Source: a virus
Virus record (IMG/VR): IMGVR_UViG_3300023179_000468
Span: 1-25,440 of that record
DNA: 25,440 bases
Reading direction: 5' to 3' (one strand)
Below the pieces are notes generated by a model. That model worked only from the letters and a program-made list of their open reading frames with translations. It had not been told where the DNA came from and searched no databases. The position numbers were made by a program, and so were the translations under genes. Shown here piece by piece: positions 1 to 8,663 of this stretch (the first letter of the stretch is position 1; each line of letters begins with the position of its first letter).

Positions 1-427
1 CATTTTCTTGTTCTTTATTTATAACCGGTCTATTTGCCATAGTGCGTGCCACCGACTCTGCACTTCTTCCAACTACATATCCACCAAGACCTATTTGTAA
101 CAATGTCCAAACATCACCTGGTAATTGTATTGTTATAGAAGCTTTAAAAAAAAATAATATAACAGGTCCTAACACATAATTCCAGACCAAAATAAATATT
201 AAAACATACATCAAAAGTGGTCTCCATGAAGATGCAAACCATCCAGCTTTAGCTTCAGCTTCAATAATTTTAGCTGCAGCAGTTAATTCTTGTGTATTAG
301 ATTGTAATAATTGTGTTTGTAAATCAGCTTTTAATTTTGCTTGAAGATCTTTATCAGGAACTGATTTTTCAATTGTGCTAAATAGAATTTTTGCAAGCGG
401 AGCTACTGCATTTAACATAGGTAGCAT
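1..427 (-). CDS. Holin, 3-TM GTA-release type (partial, C-terminus off the left edge)
   Basis: The minus-strand frame starts at ATG 425-427 and stays open to base 1, giving about 142 visible residues. The N-terminus is an amphipathic helical stretch rich in Ala, Gln and Lys. It is followed by the hallmark SSWRPLLMYVL, a long hydrophobic segment (about residues 69-95), and a second hydrophobic segment ending GLGGYVVGRSAES. This order (W-R-P-L before TM segments, then G-[YL]-x-x-G-R-S) matches the 'holin of 3TMs, for gene-transfer release' family. Such proteins sit in the inner membrane and let endolysins reach the wall. It lies next to virion genes, far from the two wall hydrolases near 19-20 kb. 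The family call rests on motif recognition only. Confidence 0.8.
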   Translation of the reverse strand, partial: MLPMLNAVAPLAKILFSTIEKSVPDKDLQAKLKADLQTQLLQSNTQELTAAAKIIEAEAKAGWFASSWRPLLMYVLIFILVWNYVLGPVILFFFKASITIQLPGDVWTLLQIGLGGYVVGRSAESVARTMANRPVINKEQEN

Positions 428-430
428 GAT

Positions 431-619
431 TTAGTACCACTTTGCTGATCTTTTTTTCTCTGGAAGTATGTTTCCTTGGCCTTGTACTACATCAGTTTGA
501 GTTTCATTTGGTTTTGACATTTCAACATCAACTCCACCAACTAAATATCCATCAGAATTTGTAAATTTTGAATGATTTACTTCTTTAGATTGACCAATTT
601 TTTTATTTTTGTTTTTCAT
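431..619 (-). CDS. Small hypothetical phage protein, 62 aa
   Basis: The 62-residue protein lies between the portal and holin genes, 20 nt after the portal stop and 3 nt before the holin start, so it is probably co-transcribed with both. It is Lys/Asn/Gln-rich and hydrophilic with no membrane segment. It has a basic N-terminus, a Gly-Val-rich middle (GYLVGGVDVEM) and a basic C-terminus ending KKRSAKWY. A ribosome-binding-like AGAGGT lies upstream of the ATG. I do not recognise the family. Its position suggests a minor virion or connector accessory protein, but that is inference. Confidence 0.6.
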   Translation of the reverse strand: MKNKNKKIGQSKEVNHSKFTNSDGYLVGGVDVEMSKPNETQTDVVQGQGNILPEKKRSAKWY

Positions 620-639
620 AAGCTTTTTATACCTCTTTT

Positions 640-3102
640 TTATTGATTTGGAAATCTATTTTTAAGTTTAGCAGACAAAACAGTCTTTTCTAATGATGTA
701 TTTGCTCTTAATTTAGCTAAATCTTCATTTTGTTGTAGTTTTTGGTTGTCTGTAGACTGTGCCATCATAGCTTTCATCTTATCAAGATTGATTCTTTCAT
801 TACTCTCTTGTCTTTTTCTATCATTTTCTTGAGCAACAAGATCTAATTCACGTGATTTAAGTTTAGCAATTGGATCATTATCAAATTGTGATGTAATTTT
901 TTTCTCTTCATTCATAAATTCTTCCATCATCTCAGCAATCAATACAGCTTTTCTTGATTCAATTTTTTCAGAAATCATTTTTACTTGAATTTGTACTTGT
1001 GGATTTTGCATTAACTGTGGATTTTGAGTCATTTGACTTATTTGTTGAATTTCATTTCTAAATTCCACTTCAACTTGCTCTTGCGCCATTAAAGAAATAT
1101 GTTCAAAACAATTTTTTTCTAATGCACCCATAATCGGTGGAGCATTTCTTGCTATATTAGTTGCCATAAAATTTAAATGCGCAGTAATATGTGCTCTATG
1201 ATCTTGTCCTGGAAATGCTTGAAATGCTTTCCCTGCAAGAGCATCAATATGTTCTAATGCAGGGTCCTTTGGTGTAGGTTGATCTGGTTTTATTAAAATA
1301 CTATCAATATCTCTTATACCTAATGCTGCATACATATTTCTGTAAACTTCATACATATTATGAATTCCAGGATTAGCCATTGCAAGTTGTAATTCTGTTT
1401 GTGCAATAGATATTCTTTGTGTTTGTGAAAATATATTTGGATCTGCAACCGGAATGATATCTACTTTATCATCAAAGTCCGCTTGTTTAATTGTTCTTGC
1501 ACCACCTACAACATCATATGGATATTCTGGTGGTAAATATAATTTAAATACATTTGCTAACAATTTAAATTCTTGTTTCATTGCTGCATATATTCTTTTG
1601 TGAATAGCAGACATTGTTCTGCTTCCTCTTTCCAGCAAAGCCACGGTCGTGCCCACTGCTGCTTGCTGATTCCCATCCCCTACTTGCATGTCAGCTATCG
1701 AAGCAAAGCGCTGACCTGCTTGAACCACGACCCCCATTAAAGCTAATAAAGTTTGTGACGGTTCTTTGTATGGTAAAGTCATAAATGCATCTCTTAAATT
1801 TCCTCCAGGAGCATCTACATCTCTCCATTCACCAGGTTGAATAGATTGAGCATCGTCTCTGATTCTAATTCCTCGTTGCTTGAATCCAGCAGGGAGATTT
1901 GACAATGTTCCTGCATCTAATAATTGTCTTAATGCTTGTGTAGCAGTTCTTGATAAACCACCTATCATTTGAATTAAACCATTACCATAGAAACCAAATC
2001 CTGGTAAAAATTTAAAGTGTACAAAGTAATTAATTTTATTTTTTAATGGATCATTTTGTGCATAATTACGTCTTATAGATAAAATTTCTCTAGATCCTTC
2101 TTCAAGAGTTACGATGTAAGGAAGTTTGATTCCAGTAGGCTCACCAGTCTGTGGATTTAAATCTTCAAATCCTTCCAGATCTAAATTAACATGACATTCA
2201 TATAATGTGAAAACATCTTCTGTTTGACCACTCATAGTTACACCTTCCAATTGTCTTTCTTTAGATTTAACGTCATCTGCTTCAGTTAAATCATCAGAAG
2301 GTTTTAATTCTATGTCTCTGTAAAAACCTGCTACTTGTTGTTTTCTTAATTCATTTTCAGAAATTTTAATTACATGAACAACTGCTTCTGCATCATCAAT
2401 ACTATTTGCAGTATATGGAACGATTATATCTTGAGCTTGAATAAATTTAGATACTGCTCTTCCAAGAGTTTCATCGTAATAAACTTTTTTAAATGTTGAA
2501 CCTGATAAAGGTAAATAAAATAACATCTGATCAAATTCTGGTTCATATTCTTTCATGACATCCATAATTTGATAATTCATAAATTCAGAAACTCTATCTG
2601 CTTGATCTTGAATGGCTGGAGTTTCTAATCCAATCACTTGAGTTCTAACTGGTCCTTCTGCAGGTAATAATTCTTTGTAAGCTAAAGCTTGAAATTGTGT
2701 AACTGCTTCTGCTAATACTGGATGCGTGGCACTAGATGCACCTTGAAATGGTTCTGTTCTTGATTCGTATTTAAATCCTAATAAATCTAATCCTTGAGTA
2801 TAAGCTTTTTCCCAATCTGATCTTGAATCTTTGTAAGATTGTGTATCTTGATAAAGTTCTGATCCTAATCTTCCAAGAACTTGTTCATCTACAACTTCAG
2901 CAAGGTTTGCTCCAAACTCTGTACCTGCGGATAAATTTTTAGTTGGATCAAAATTTATATCAACACTACCATCTTCGTTTTCTGTAACTTCTGTTGGACC
3001 CGCAGGAGTTTCTTCAACAGATTGTGCAATCTGTTCTACTTCTAATTCTCCAGGTGTAAGCTTATCTGCTACGTTTGGTAGCGACTTGTCTATTTCTGCC
3101 AT
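640..3102 (-). CDS. Portal protein (P22/podovirus-like head-tail connector)
   Basis: The 820-residue protein has an acidic, low-complexity N-terminus (about residues 1-60), then a conserved portal core. Core segments include SRTEPFQGASSATHPVLAEA, LSGSTFKKVYYDETLG and a NPLKNKINYFVHFKFLPGFG segment. The large conserved loop around residues 375-520 is rich in Arg and Gly. A long Gln/Met/Lys-rich predicted coiled coil follows (about residues 700-800). The length and architecture fit the large P22-type portal of podovirus-like marine phages, which forms the dodecameric DNA entry channel and docks terminase. GGAG precedes the ATG. The segment encoded near 1640-1730 is clearly more GC-rich than its surroundings. 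Confidence 0.85.
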   Translation of the reverse strand: MAEIDKSLPNVADKLTPGELEVEQIAQSVEETPAGPTEVTENEDGSVDINFDPTKNLSAGTEFGANLAEVVDEQVLGRLGSELYQDTQSYKDSRSDWEKAYTQGLDLLGFKYESRTEPFQGASSATHPVLAEAVTQFQALAYKELLPAEGPVRTQVIGLETPAIQDQADRVSEFMNYQIMDVMKEYEPEFDQMLFYLPLSGSTFKKVYYDETLGRAVSKFIQAQDIIVPYTANSIDDAEAVVHVIKISENELRKQQVAGFYRDIELKPSDDLTEADDVKSKERQLEGVTMSGQTEDVFTLYECHVNLDLEGFEDLNPQTGEPTGIKLPYIVTLEEGSREILSIRRNYAQNDPLKNKINYFVHFKFLPGFGFYGNGLIQMIGGLSRTATQALRQLLDAGTLSNLPAGFKQRGIRIRDDAQSIQPGEWRDVDAPGGNLRDAFMTLPYKEPSQTLLALMGVVVQAGQRFASIADMQVGDGNQQAAVGTTVALLERGSRTMSAIHKRIYAAMKQEFKLLANVFKLYLPPEYPYDVVGGARTIKQADFDDKVDIIPVADPNIFSQTQRISIAQTELQLAMANPGIHNMYEVYRNMYAALGIRDIDSILIKPDQPTPKDPALEHIDALAGKAFQAFPGQDHRAHITAHLNFMATNIARNAPPIMGALEKNCFEHISLMAQEQVEVEFRNEIQQISQMTQNPQLMQNPQVQIQVKMISEKIESRKAVLIAEMMEEFMNEEKKITSQFDNDPIAKLKSRELDLVAQENDRKRQESNERINLDKMKAMMAQSTDNQKLQQNEDLAKLRANTSLEKTVLSAKLKNRFPNQ

Positions 3103-3211
3103 TTAATGTTTTCTCCGAGTTCACTGTTCTAACAGTATTATAGTTAATATTCAAGCCTTGAGGGCATGGTCCTGATTTAGGTGGTATTGTCTTTGTTAAT
3201 CTTTTAATCAC
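3062..3211 (-). CDS. Small basic phage protein, 49 aa, GTG start
   Basis: This short frame was read by hand. It starts at GTG 3209-3211, sharing one base with the TAG of the upstream gene (TAGTG), and ends at TAA 3062-3064, 41 nt inside the portal gene in another frame. The protein begins IKRLTKTIPPKSGPCPQGLN and ends very basic. The IPPKSGPxPQGL segment resembles a small protein often seen beside portal genes in phages, which supports a real gene. No function is known. The overlap implies translation coupled to the 1093-residue gene upstream. Confidence 0.55.
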   Translation of the reverse strand: MIKRLTKTIPPKSGPCPQGLNINYNTVRTVNSEKTLNGRNRQVATKRSR

Positions 3212-6200
3212 TAATTTAATCCTTTTTTAGTTATCTCACCACTTTCTTCACGTGCATCCACGCCTATTAACTTCCAGTCTTTTTCTTCTAAAAATTTTTT
3301 AGATGCAGGATCATATGTATCATATGTTTGTATAATTCCTTTACCTGTTTCTGGATCAACAGCGTATCTCATTGTATACCTACCTACCATTTTTTCTCTT
3401 TTCGGATCAAAAATAATAAAAGCACTATTTAATGGATCCTCCATTGGAAATAATTCTTGTGGTAATTTTTCAAAATTAAATGATTCTGGAAGATTGTCTA
3501 ATAAATTTGTTCCTTTTTTATAAGCATCAATATAGTTATGATCACTTACTTTTTTTTCAATATCATCTAAAGTATTTGTAAGCCCACTATATTCTTTTGG
3601 CAAATTTTGTTTTATTTCATCAATACGCATTAGAATATCACTTTGTCTACTTTTATTAGTTCCTTCAGGTATTTTATATGGACTTGTTGTATGTTTTTTA
3701 GCGTATTCAGGTCCATATAATTTTTCAAGGTGAGAAGAAAAAGATAAATCTTTTTTTAATGATCCTAATAAATCAGTGATCATTCTTGCAAATTTAATTG
3801 TAGCAGGACCTCCACCACCAAAACCAACTCTTCCTCCAGTTGCTAAACTTAATACTCCTTCTCTAATTGTAGTATCTGGTTTATTTAAAGGTGGGATATA
3901 TAAATCATCTTCTTGTGTTCCATCTGCATATTTAACTCTTCCACCATAAGCTAAATTTAATTCTTCTTGTGTATATTTTGGAAAAGCAATTGGACCAACT
4001 ATAACATTAGAAAAAGGATCTTTTTTTAATGGTTCAGATTTTTCGTATTCTTCTTTTATTTTTGAGTCTTCAAAATATTTTTGATATAAATTTTTTTTAA
4101 TTTCTTGTTCTTGTTGTTGCATAATATTATTTTGTCCAGGTACTTCAGTTTCACTAATATCTGGTGCAGGATATAATTGTTCCATTATTTTTCTTGTTTC
4201 AAAATTAACAAGATTATCGATTCTTTCTTTAGTTGGTAATTCTTTTGCTTTTTCTGCAGCGAATATATTACCTACTTGAAAAGGAGCAATATTAAATATT
4301 TCATTAAGAACTTTTCCTTGTAAACTTTGTTTACCTCCAATTTGATCAAAACTATCTATTCCTTCTGGTGGCTGTTGTTTTGCAGCAATCGTTGCATCAA
4401 ATAATGTTTTTGTCATTAAAGGTCCAGCTGAAATAATTTGTGCCCCAAAATTTAAAACATCATCCACTGCTCCTTTAATTGCTCCATATTTAATAGAATC
4501 TGGAACAGAAAGACCTTTTTCTTGCATTTCATCAAAATTTAATAATGCTCCTAATGCAGCATTAAAAGGAAGTCCTGTTGTTTTTGATATATTAGAAGAA
4601 TTTTTAATTATAGAATTTACAGCCGGAGATCCTGCTTCTACTAAATTATTAAATATTTTACTATCTATTATACTTCTCATACCAGGAATAATTTCTGCTG
4701 ATAAACCTTTTTGTTTTAAAAGTCCTTTTAATAAATCATCTGCCTCTTTAGTTTTATCTTTAGAATAATTAACAATTGTTTTTTGAAGATCAGTATCTAA
4801 CTTTTCAAAGTTAGGATGATTTAAACCATCATTTGTAATAAAACTATTAATAGCTAATTTTGCTTTTTTAAAATTAGAATCAGTTAAAGATATATCTGGA
4901 TGGATAGCAGTAATTTCATCTTTAACTATTTTATATCTAGTTAAAGGAATTCCATATTGTTCTTCTGCTTTTGTAACAAGATTATTTATAGTTTTTACAT
5001 ATTCTTTTGCTTTTATTGGTTCTGCTTGTTTTGCTAACTCAATCAAAGTAGTTAATCTAGAATCAAAACTATTTCCTTTAATAAATCTATTTGTATAACT
5101 ATCAAATGCTAATGCTTTATTTAAAGTTTCATAATCATTAATCTTACCTGCTCTTGCTATTCCTCCAACATGTTCTAAACCAAATTGAATTTGTCCTTCA
5201 AAAAGTTTGTTAATAGGATCAACTCCCATTTGTTTTGCATAGTTGTAATATGATGCTTCATTATTGATTGGAACTTTGACTCCAGTTTTTGTGGTATATG
5301 TTTTTGGTATTATTCCTTCTTCTTGAGCTTTTTTTAATAACTCTTGAGTTGTAATATTATATCGTCTATCAAGTCTCTCTTTAGTAATTCCTTCTCCTTT
5401 TAAAGGTCTTTCAGGTATTCCTAAAGATTCTCTTATTTTCTTTTTTAAATATACGTCTCTTCCATAATCTCCCGCTCTAGTTATTTCTCTTTCGTGAATA
5501 TCTGGTAAATCTAAAACTTTAGATCCTTTAGGCAATGGATTTTTTGGATTATATGTTGTTGTTATTTTAACATAGTCTGGATGTTTCTTTTCTATAAAAT
5601 CAATAAGATCATTTTTAAATTGAGTAGGAGCTCCAATTTTATTTTGATTATATAAATTTAAATATTTTTGTTTATTAGTTTTAATAAAAGAATCTACATC
5701 TTTTAAAACTTGTTTTTGTTGTTTAACATTTTCATTAATATTTTTGTCATGTAATTTTATAAAATCTTCATTTTTTCTAATTTTAGAACTAATTGCATTG
5801 TTTAATATAGATATATTATCTTCTGTGATTCCAATTTGATTATAAAATTTTTTGTTATTTTCAAAAAGATCTTTTCCAATATCTTGTAATGTTTTTCCTT
5901 TTTTTAAATCTACTTCAAGTTTTGCATTATTATAAAAAGGTAAATATTTACCTTTTGCTTCATGTGAAGCTAAACCTTTTTCTGTCATTCCAACAGGAAG
6001 ATTTATTTTTAAATCATCTGCTATTTTATTTATGATACTGTCTTTTCCTGTTCTTGTTAATCCATACCCTTCTTCTTTTAAAATATTTATAATTTGTGCT
6101 TTATTATATTTTCCACTTTTAATTAAATTTTCAATTCTTGCTATTTTTTCAGGATCACTTCCTCTTGCAAATTGAATTCTTCCACCATCTGCAAGTTCTA

Positions 6201-6492
6201 ATATATTAAATTGTGGATTAGGAACATCTTTTGCTGAAGGCATTGTAGGGGACATATCAGGTGGAGCATATGTTGGTAATGTTTCTTGGATAGCTACTCC
6301 AGGTTGTACATTTTGATATAACGGTATACTTCCTGTTTGAGGGCGTGCAATATCATCTTGCACTAGTTCTGGAGTTTGTTGATAGAAAGGTTGTTGTTGG
6401 ATTAATCTTTCTTGTGCTATTTTAATATCTTCTGACGTAACTGGTTTTCTTGTGAGATAAGCCATTACCTCTTTTTTTTTATAATTGCTCAT
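3211..6492 (-). CDS. Very large virion-region protein of unknown function, 1093 aa, with GGR motifs
   Basis: I do not recognise a family for this 1093-residue protein. It has a Gln/Pro-rich N-terminus and a motif DGGRIQFARGSDPEKIARI near residue 100. A long Lys/Asn/Ile-rich helical region follows (about 110-620) containing GLEHVGGIARAG. Next is a hydrophobic Ala/Gly-rich stretch (about 640-720) that could touch membrane. Two further motifs, YGGRVKYADG and TGGRVGFGGGG, lie near residues 850-890, and the C-terminal domain is soluble. The ATG immediately follows the TAA of the upstream gene (TAAATG), so translation is probably coupled. An internal ATG nine codons on (MAYLTRKP) is an alternative start. 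Its place between terminase and portal suggests an internal or ejected virion protein. That is inference. Confidence 0.7.
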   Translation of the reverse strand: MSNYKKKEVMAYLTRKPVTSEDIKIAQERLIQQQPFYQQTPELVQDDIARPQTGSIPLYQNVQPGVAIQETLPTYAPPDMSPTMPSAKDVPNPQFNILELADGGRIQFARGSDPEKIARIENLIKSGKYNKAQIINILKEEGYGLTRTGKDSIINKIADDLKINLPVGMTEKGLASHEAKGKYLPFYNNAKLEVDLKKGKTLQDIGKDLFENNKKFYNQIGITEDNISILNNAISSKIRKNEDFIKLHDKNINENVKQQKQVLKDVDSFIKTNKQKYLNLYNQNKIGAPTQFKNDLIDFIEKKHPDYVKITTTYNPKNPLPKGSKVLDLPDIHEREITRAGDYGRDVYLKKKIRESLGIPERPLKGEGITKERLDRRYNITTQELLKKAQEEGIIPKTYTTKTGVKVPINNEASYYNYAKQMGVDPINKLFEGQIQFGLEHVGGIARAGKINDYETLNKALAFDSYTNRFIKGNSFDSRLTTLIELAKQAEPIKAKEYVKTINNLVTKAEEQYGIPLTRYKIVKDEITAIHPDISLTDSNFKKAKLAINSFITNDGLNHPNFEKLDTDLQKTIVNYSKDKTKEADDLLKGLLKQKGLSAEIIPGMRSIIDSKIFNNLVEAGSPAVNSIIKNSSNISKTTGLPFNAALGALLNFDEMQEKGLSVPDSIKYGAIKGAVDDVLNFGAQIISAGPLMTKTLFDATIAAKQQPPEGIDSFDQIGGKQSLQGKVLNEIFNIAPFQVGNIFAAEKAKELPTKERIDNLVNFETRKIMEQLYPAPDISETEVPGQNNIMQQQEQEIKKNLYQKYFEDSKIKEEYEKSEPLKKDPFSNVIVGPIAFPKYTQEELNLAYGGRVKYADGTQEDDLYIPPLNKPDTTIREGVLSLATGGRVGFGGGGPATIKFARMITDLLGSLKKDLSFSSHLEKLYGPEYAKKHTTSPYKIPEGTNKSRQSDILMRIDEIKQNLPKEYSGLTNTLDDIEKKVSDHNYIDAYKKGTNLLDNLPESFNFEKLPQELFPMEDPLNSAFIIFDPKREKMVGRYTMRYAVDPETGKGIIQTYDTYDPASKKFLEEKDWKLIGVDAREESGEITKKGLN

Positions 6493-7818
6493 TTAAAAAC
6501 CCATTAAATAATCTAAACCAACAGAACCACCTTTTGCATTTTCAGTTCTTTTTTTTAAAACTTCTAATTTTTTAATTTCCATAACTTGATCCTCTGGTTC
6601 CAGTTGTTTAATTCTTCTAGCTTCTTGCATACTGATTCCATAAGTGTCAGCTAAATCTATTGTTTGTTTCATTCCTTCTGGTAAATTTTCTCCTTTTGTA
6701 AAAAAATCTACAGTGTTATCACCATAAACTACAAGTCTTTTATTTTCAGGAAAACCTTCGGTGAATGTATTCCAAACATTTTCATTATTAGCAAGTTCAG
6801 GATTTTCTCTTATTTCTTTTATAAAATTTGGAAATGTTTTTTGTACATATTCATCCGTTGGATTTGCTTCAATAGTTTTTTGAATAATTTTTTCTAATAC
6901 TTCTTGTTTTGTAAATTTTCCTTCTCCAGCTTTAGCTTTGTTAATTAAATCTAAAATCTTTTTACCACTACCTGTTTTAAATCCAATTCTTCCACCGTTT
7001 GCTTTTTTTTCAGGTTCTTCTAAAATTTTTTTCATTTCTTCTTCAGTATAAGATTCTTTTGGTCTATTTTGTTTAGGTTCAAATTCAAATTTTGATCTTG
7101 CTAATTTTTCAGCTTCTGTTTCTGTTTTTAAAGATCTAAGTTCTGGTACTAAAGAATCTAATTGTTCTAATGCACCTTCTCCATAAAGTGTTCTAAAAGG
7201 TTCTATAGGTTCTTTCATATTAATTGCTTCTTCAACGGTTATGTTTTTTATTTTACCTGCTTTAATATCATTGATTAAAATTTGTCTTGCAGTCGCTCTA
7301 ACTAAACCTTCATCTTGTAATCTTGACATACTTTGTTGACTTTTTGCAAAGTCACCCACTACATCTTTCATTGTTAAACCTTCTTCTTTTGACAAAGCTT
7401 TTAATCTATTAAGTCTTGATTCAATATTTCCAGCTATAGTTCCAGGTCTTGCTGTTTGTCCAGCTTCTTCAATTAATTGTGTAATACCTTCTTTTGATAC
7501 TGGTTCTTTAGTTTCAAATTTAAAAACTTCTGCAGTAACTTCTTCTGGTTTAACTTTATTTTTTAATCTTCTTAAATTTCCTTCAAAAATTAATCTTTCT
7601 GCATCATTCATTTTTGGAACTTCAGGAATAAGTTCTCTCATTTCATTATATGCATTCTGTGCAGCTGCATCCGATGCAGCTTCAATATTTAAATCTGTTT
7701 TAATATATTTTTGTAATTTATTACTTGGAAGACGAATAACATTTGTCTTTGTACCAATGGTGCTAGCAATCGCTTTAGGGCCATACAATGATTTAATTAA
7801 TTCTAATAAACTTTTCAT
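6493..7818 (-). CDS. Virion-region protein of unknown function, 441 aa, with GGR motif
   Basis: The 441-residue protein has no recognised family. It is charged, Glu/Lys-rich and mostly helical by composition. Near residue 280 it has NGGRIGFKTGSGKKILDLI, the same GGR-I/V-x-F motif found three times in the adjacent 1093-residue protein. It ends AKGGSVGLDYLMGF, a degenerate form of the motif. The segments before and after the motif look like separate domains. It starts 2 nt after the stop of the Gly/Asp-rich gene and its TAA abuts the next ATG. The shared motif and tandem arrangement suggest the two proteins act together in the virion, but this is unproven. Confidence 0.7.
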   Translation of the reverse strand: MKSLLELIKSLYGPKAIASTIGTKTNVIRLPSNKLQKYIKTDLNIEAASDAAAQNAYNEMRELIPEVPKMNDAERLIFEGNLRRLKNKVKPEEVTAEVFKFETKEPVSKEGITQLIEEAGQTARPGTIAGNIESRLNRLKALSKEEGLTMKDVVGDFAKSQQSMSRLQDEGLVRATARQILINDIKAGKIKNITVEEAINMKEPIEPFRTLYGEGALEQLDSLVPELRSLKTETEAEKLARSKFEFEPKQNRPKESYTEEEMKKILEEPEKKANGGRIGFKTGSGKKILDLINKAKAGEGKFTKQEVLEKIIQKTIEANPTDEYVQKTFPNFIKEIRENPELANNENVWNTFTEGFPENKRLVVYGDNTVDFFTKGENLPEGMKQTIDLADTYGISMQEARRIKQLEPEDQVMEIKKLEVLKKRTENAKGGSVGLDYLMGF

Positions 7819-7819
7819 A

Positions 7820-8662
7820 TTATCTTCTTAAGTTAGATAAATCTAATAATGTATAATTAGATAATGGGTTTATATTTTGACCTTGATATACAGTTTGATT
7901 TGTAGGTACTTGAACAGTTTGGGTCTTTAATAAATTTTCTAATCTTGTTCTAATTGAATCTGAAGTATTGTTTCCTGTTGATACATTAGTTAATGGAGCA
8001 TAATTTTGTATTGTAGTTATTCCACCACCTCCTGTAGAAGTTGCTGGTGCTGAAGATTGAACAGATTCTGTTGCTTGTGAAAAATCATTTGGTGCAGTTA
8101 CACCTCTTGAAATATTTCCAATTGCAGTATTAATTGCATTCATTGCAATTGCTGTTGGAGAAAATGCTGTATATGCATTAAAAGCTTGTCTTGCAAAATT
8201 TCCTATTTGACTCATGATTCCAGTAGCAGGTGCTGTTTCTACCGCAGGATTTTGTTGCATTCCAACTGTAGCTTCATCTGCTGCTGCTTGTGCTGCTGCT
8301 TCTGATGCTGCTTGATTAGACGCTGCATCATCTGCAGTTGAAGATCCCATAGTGTCTGCTTCTCCCATTCCCATTCCAGCATCTCCTGGTCCTGCTGTTC
8401 CACCATCATCACCTGCATCTCCTGTTGAATCTCCTTCTCCTCCGGAGTCTCCTCCTGAATCTCCACCATCACTACCATCTCCTCCGTCTCCACCTCCGTC
8501 GCCTCCACCACCATCTCCGCCTCCGTCGCCTCCACCTTCAAATTTTTTTCTTTTATATTTTTTAAGAATAGATTCTATCTCTTTGTCTGAAAGACCTAAT
8601 TTTTTTAAACTCGCTATAAATTCATTATCAGAATTTTTATATGCAATTGCTTTTTCAATCAT
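7820..8662 (-). CDS. Gly/Asp-rich low-complexity protein, 280 aa
   Basis: The protein starts with a Lys-rich helical segment of about 43 residues containing LGLSDKEIESILKKYKRKK. A tract of about 50 residues of almost pure Gly, Asp and Ser follows, coded by repeated GGA/GGC/GAC-type triplets at roughly 8385-8535. Next is an Ala/Gln/Glu-rich stretch and a hydrophobic Ala/Ile region (residues about 160-190). The C-terminus is Asn/Thr-rich. The acidic Gly tract could be a flexible linker or Ca2+-binding segment, but no canonical calcium-binding nonapeptide is clear. The gene starts just after the terminase stop. The opposite strand also stays open here, which is a by-product of the repeats. Confidence 0.7.
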   Translation of the reverse strand: MIEKAIAYKNSDNEFIASLKKLGLSDKEIESILKKYKRKKFEGGGDGGGDGGGGDGGGDGGDGSDGGDSGGDSGGEGDSTGDAGDDGGTAGPGDAGMGMGEADTMGSSTADDAASNQAASEAAAQAAADEATVGMQQNPAVETAPATGIMSQIGNFARQAFNAYTAFSPTAIAMNAINTAIGNISRGVTAPNDFSQATESVQSSAPATSTGGGGITTIQNYAPLTNVSTGNNTSDSIRTRLENLLKTQTVQVPTNQTVYQGQNINPLSNYTLLDLSNLRR

Positions 8663-8663
8663 T

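Noticed and set aside
8239-8541. Glu/Met/Gln-rich minus frame
   Set aside because: Out-of-frame reading of the same repeat as the 280-residue gene; composition is an artefact.
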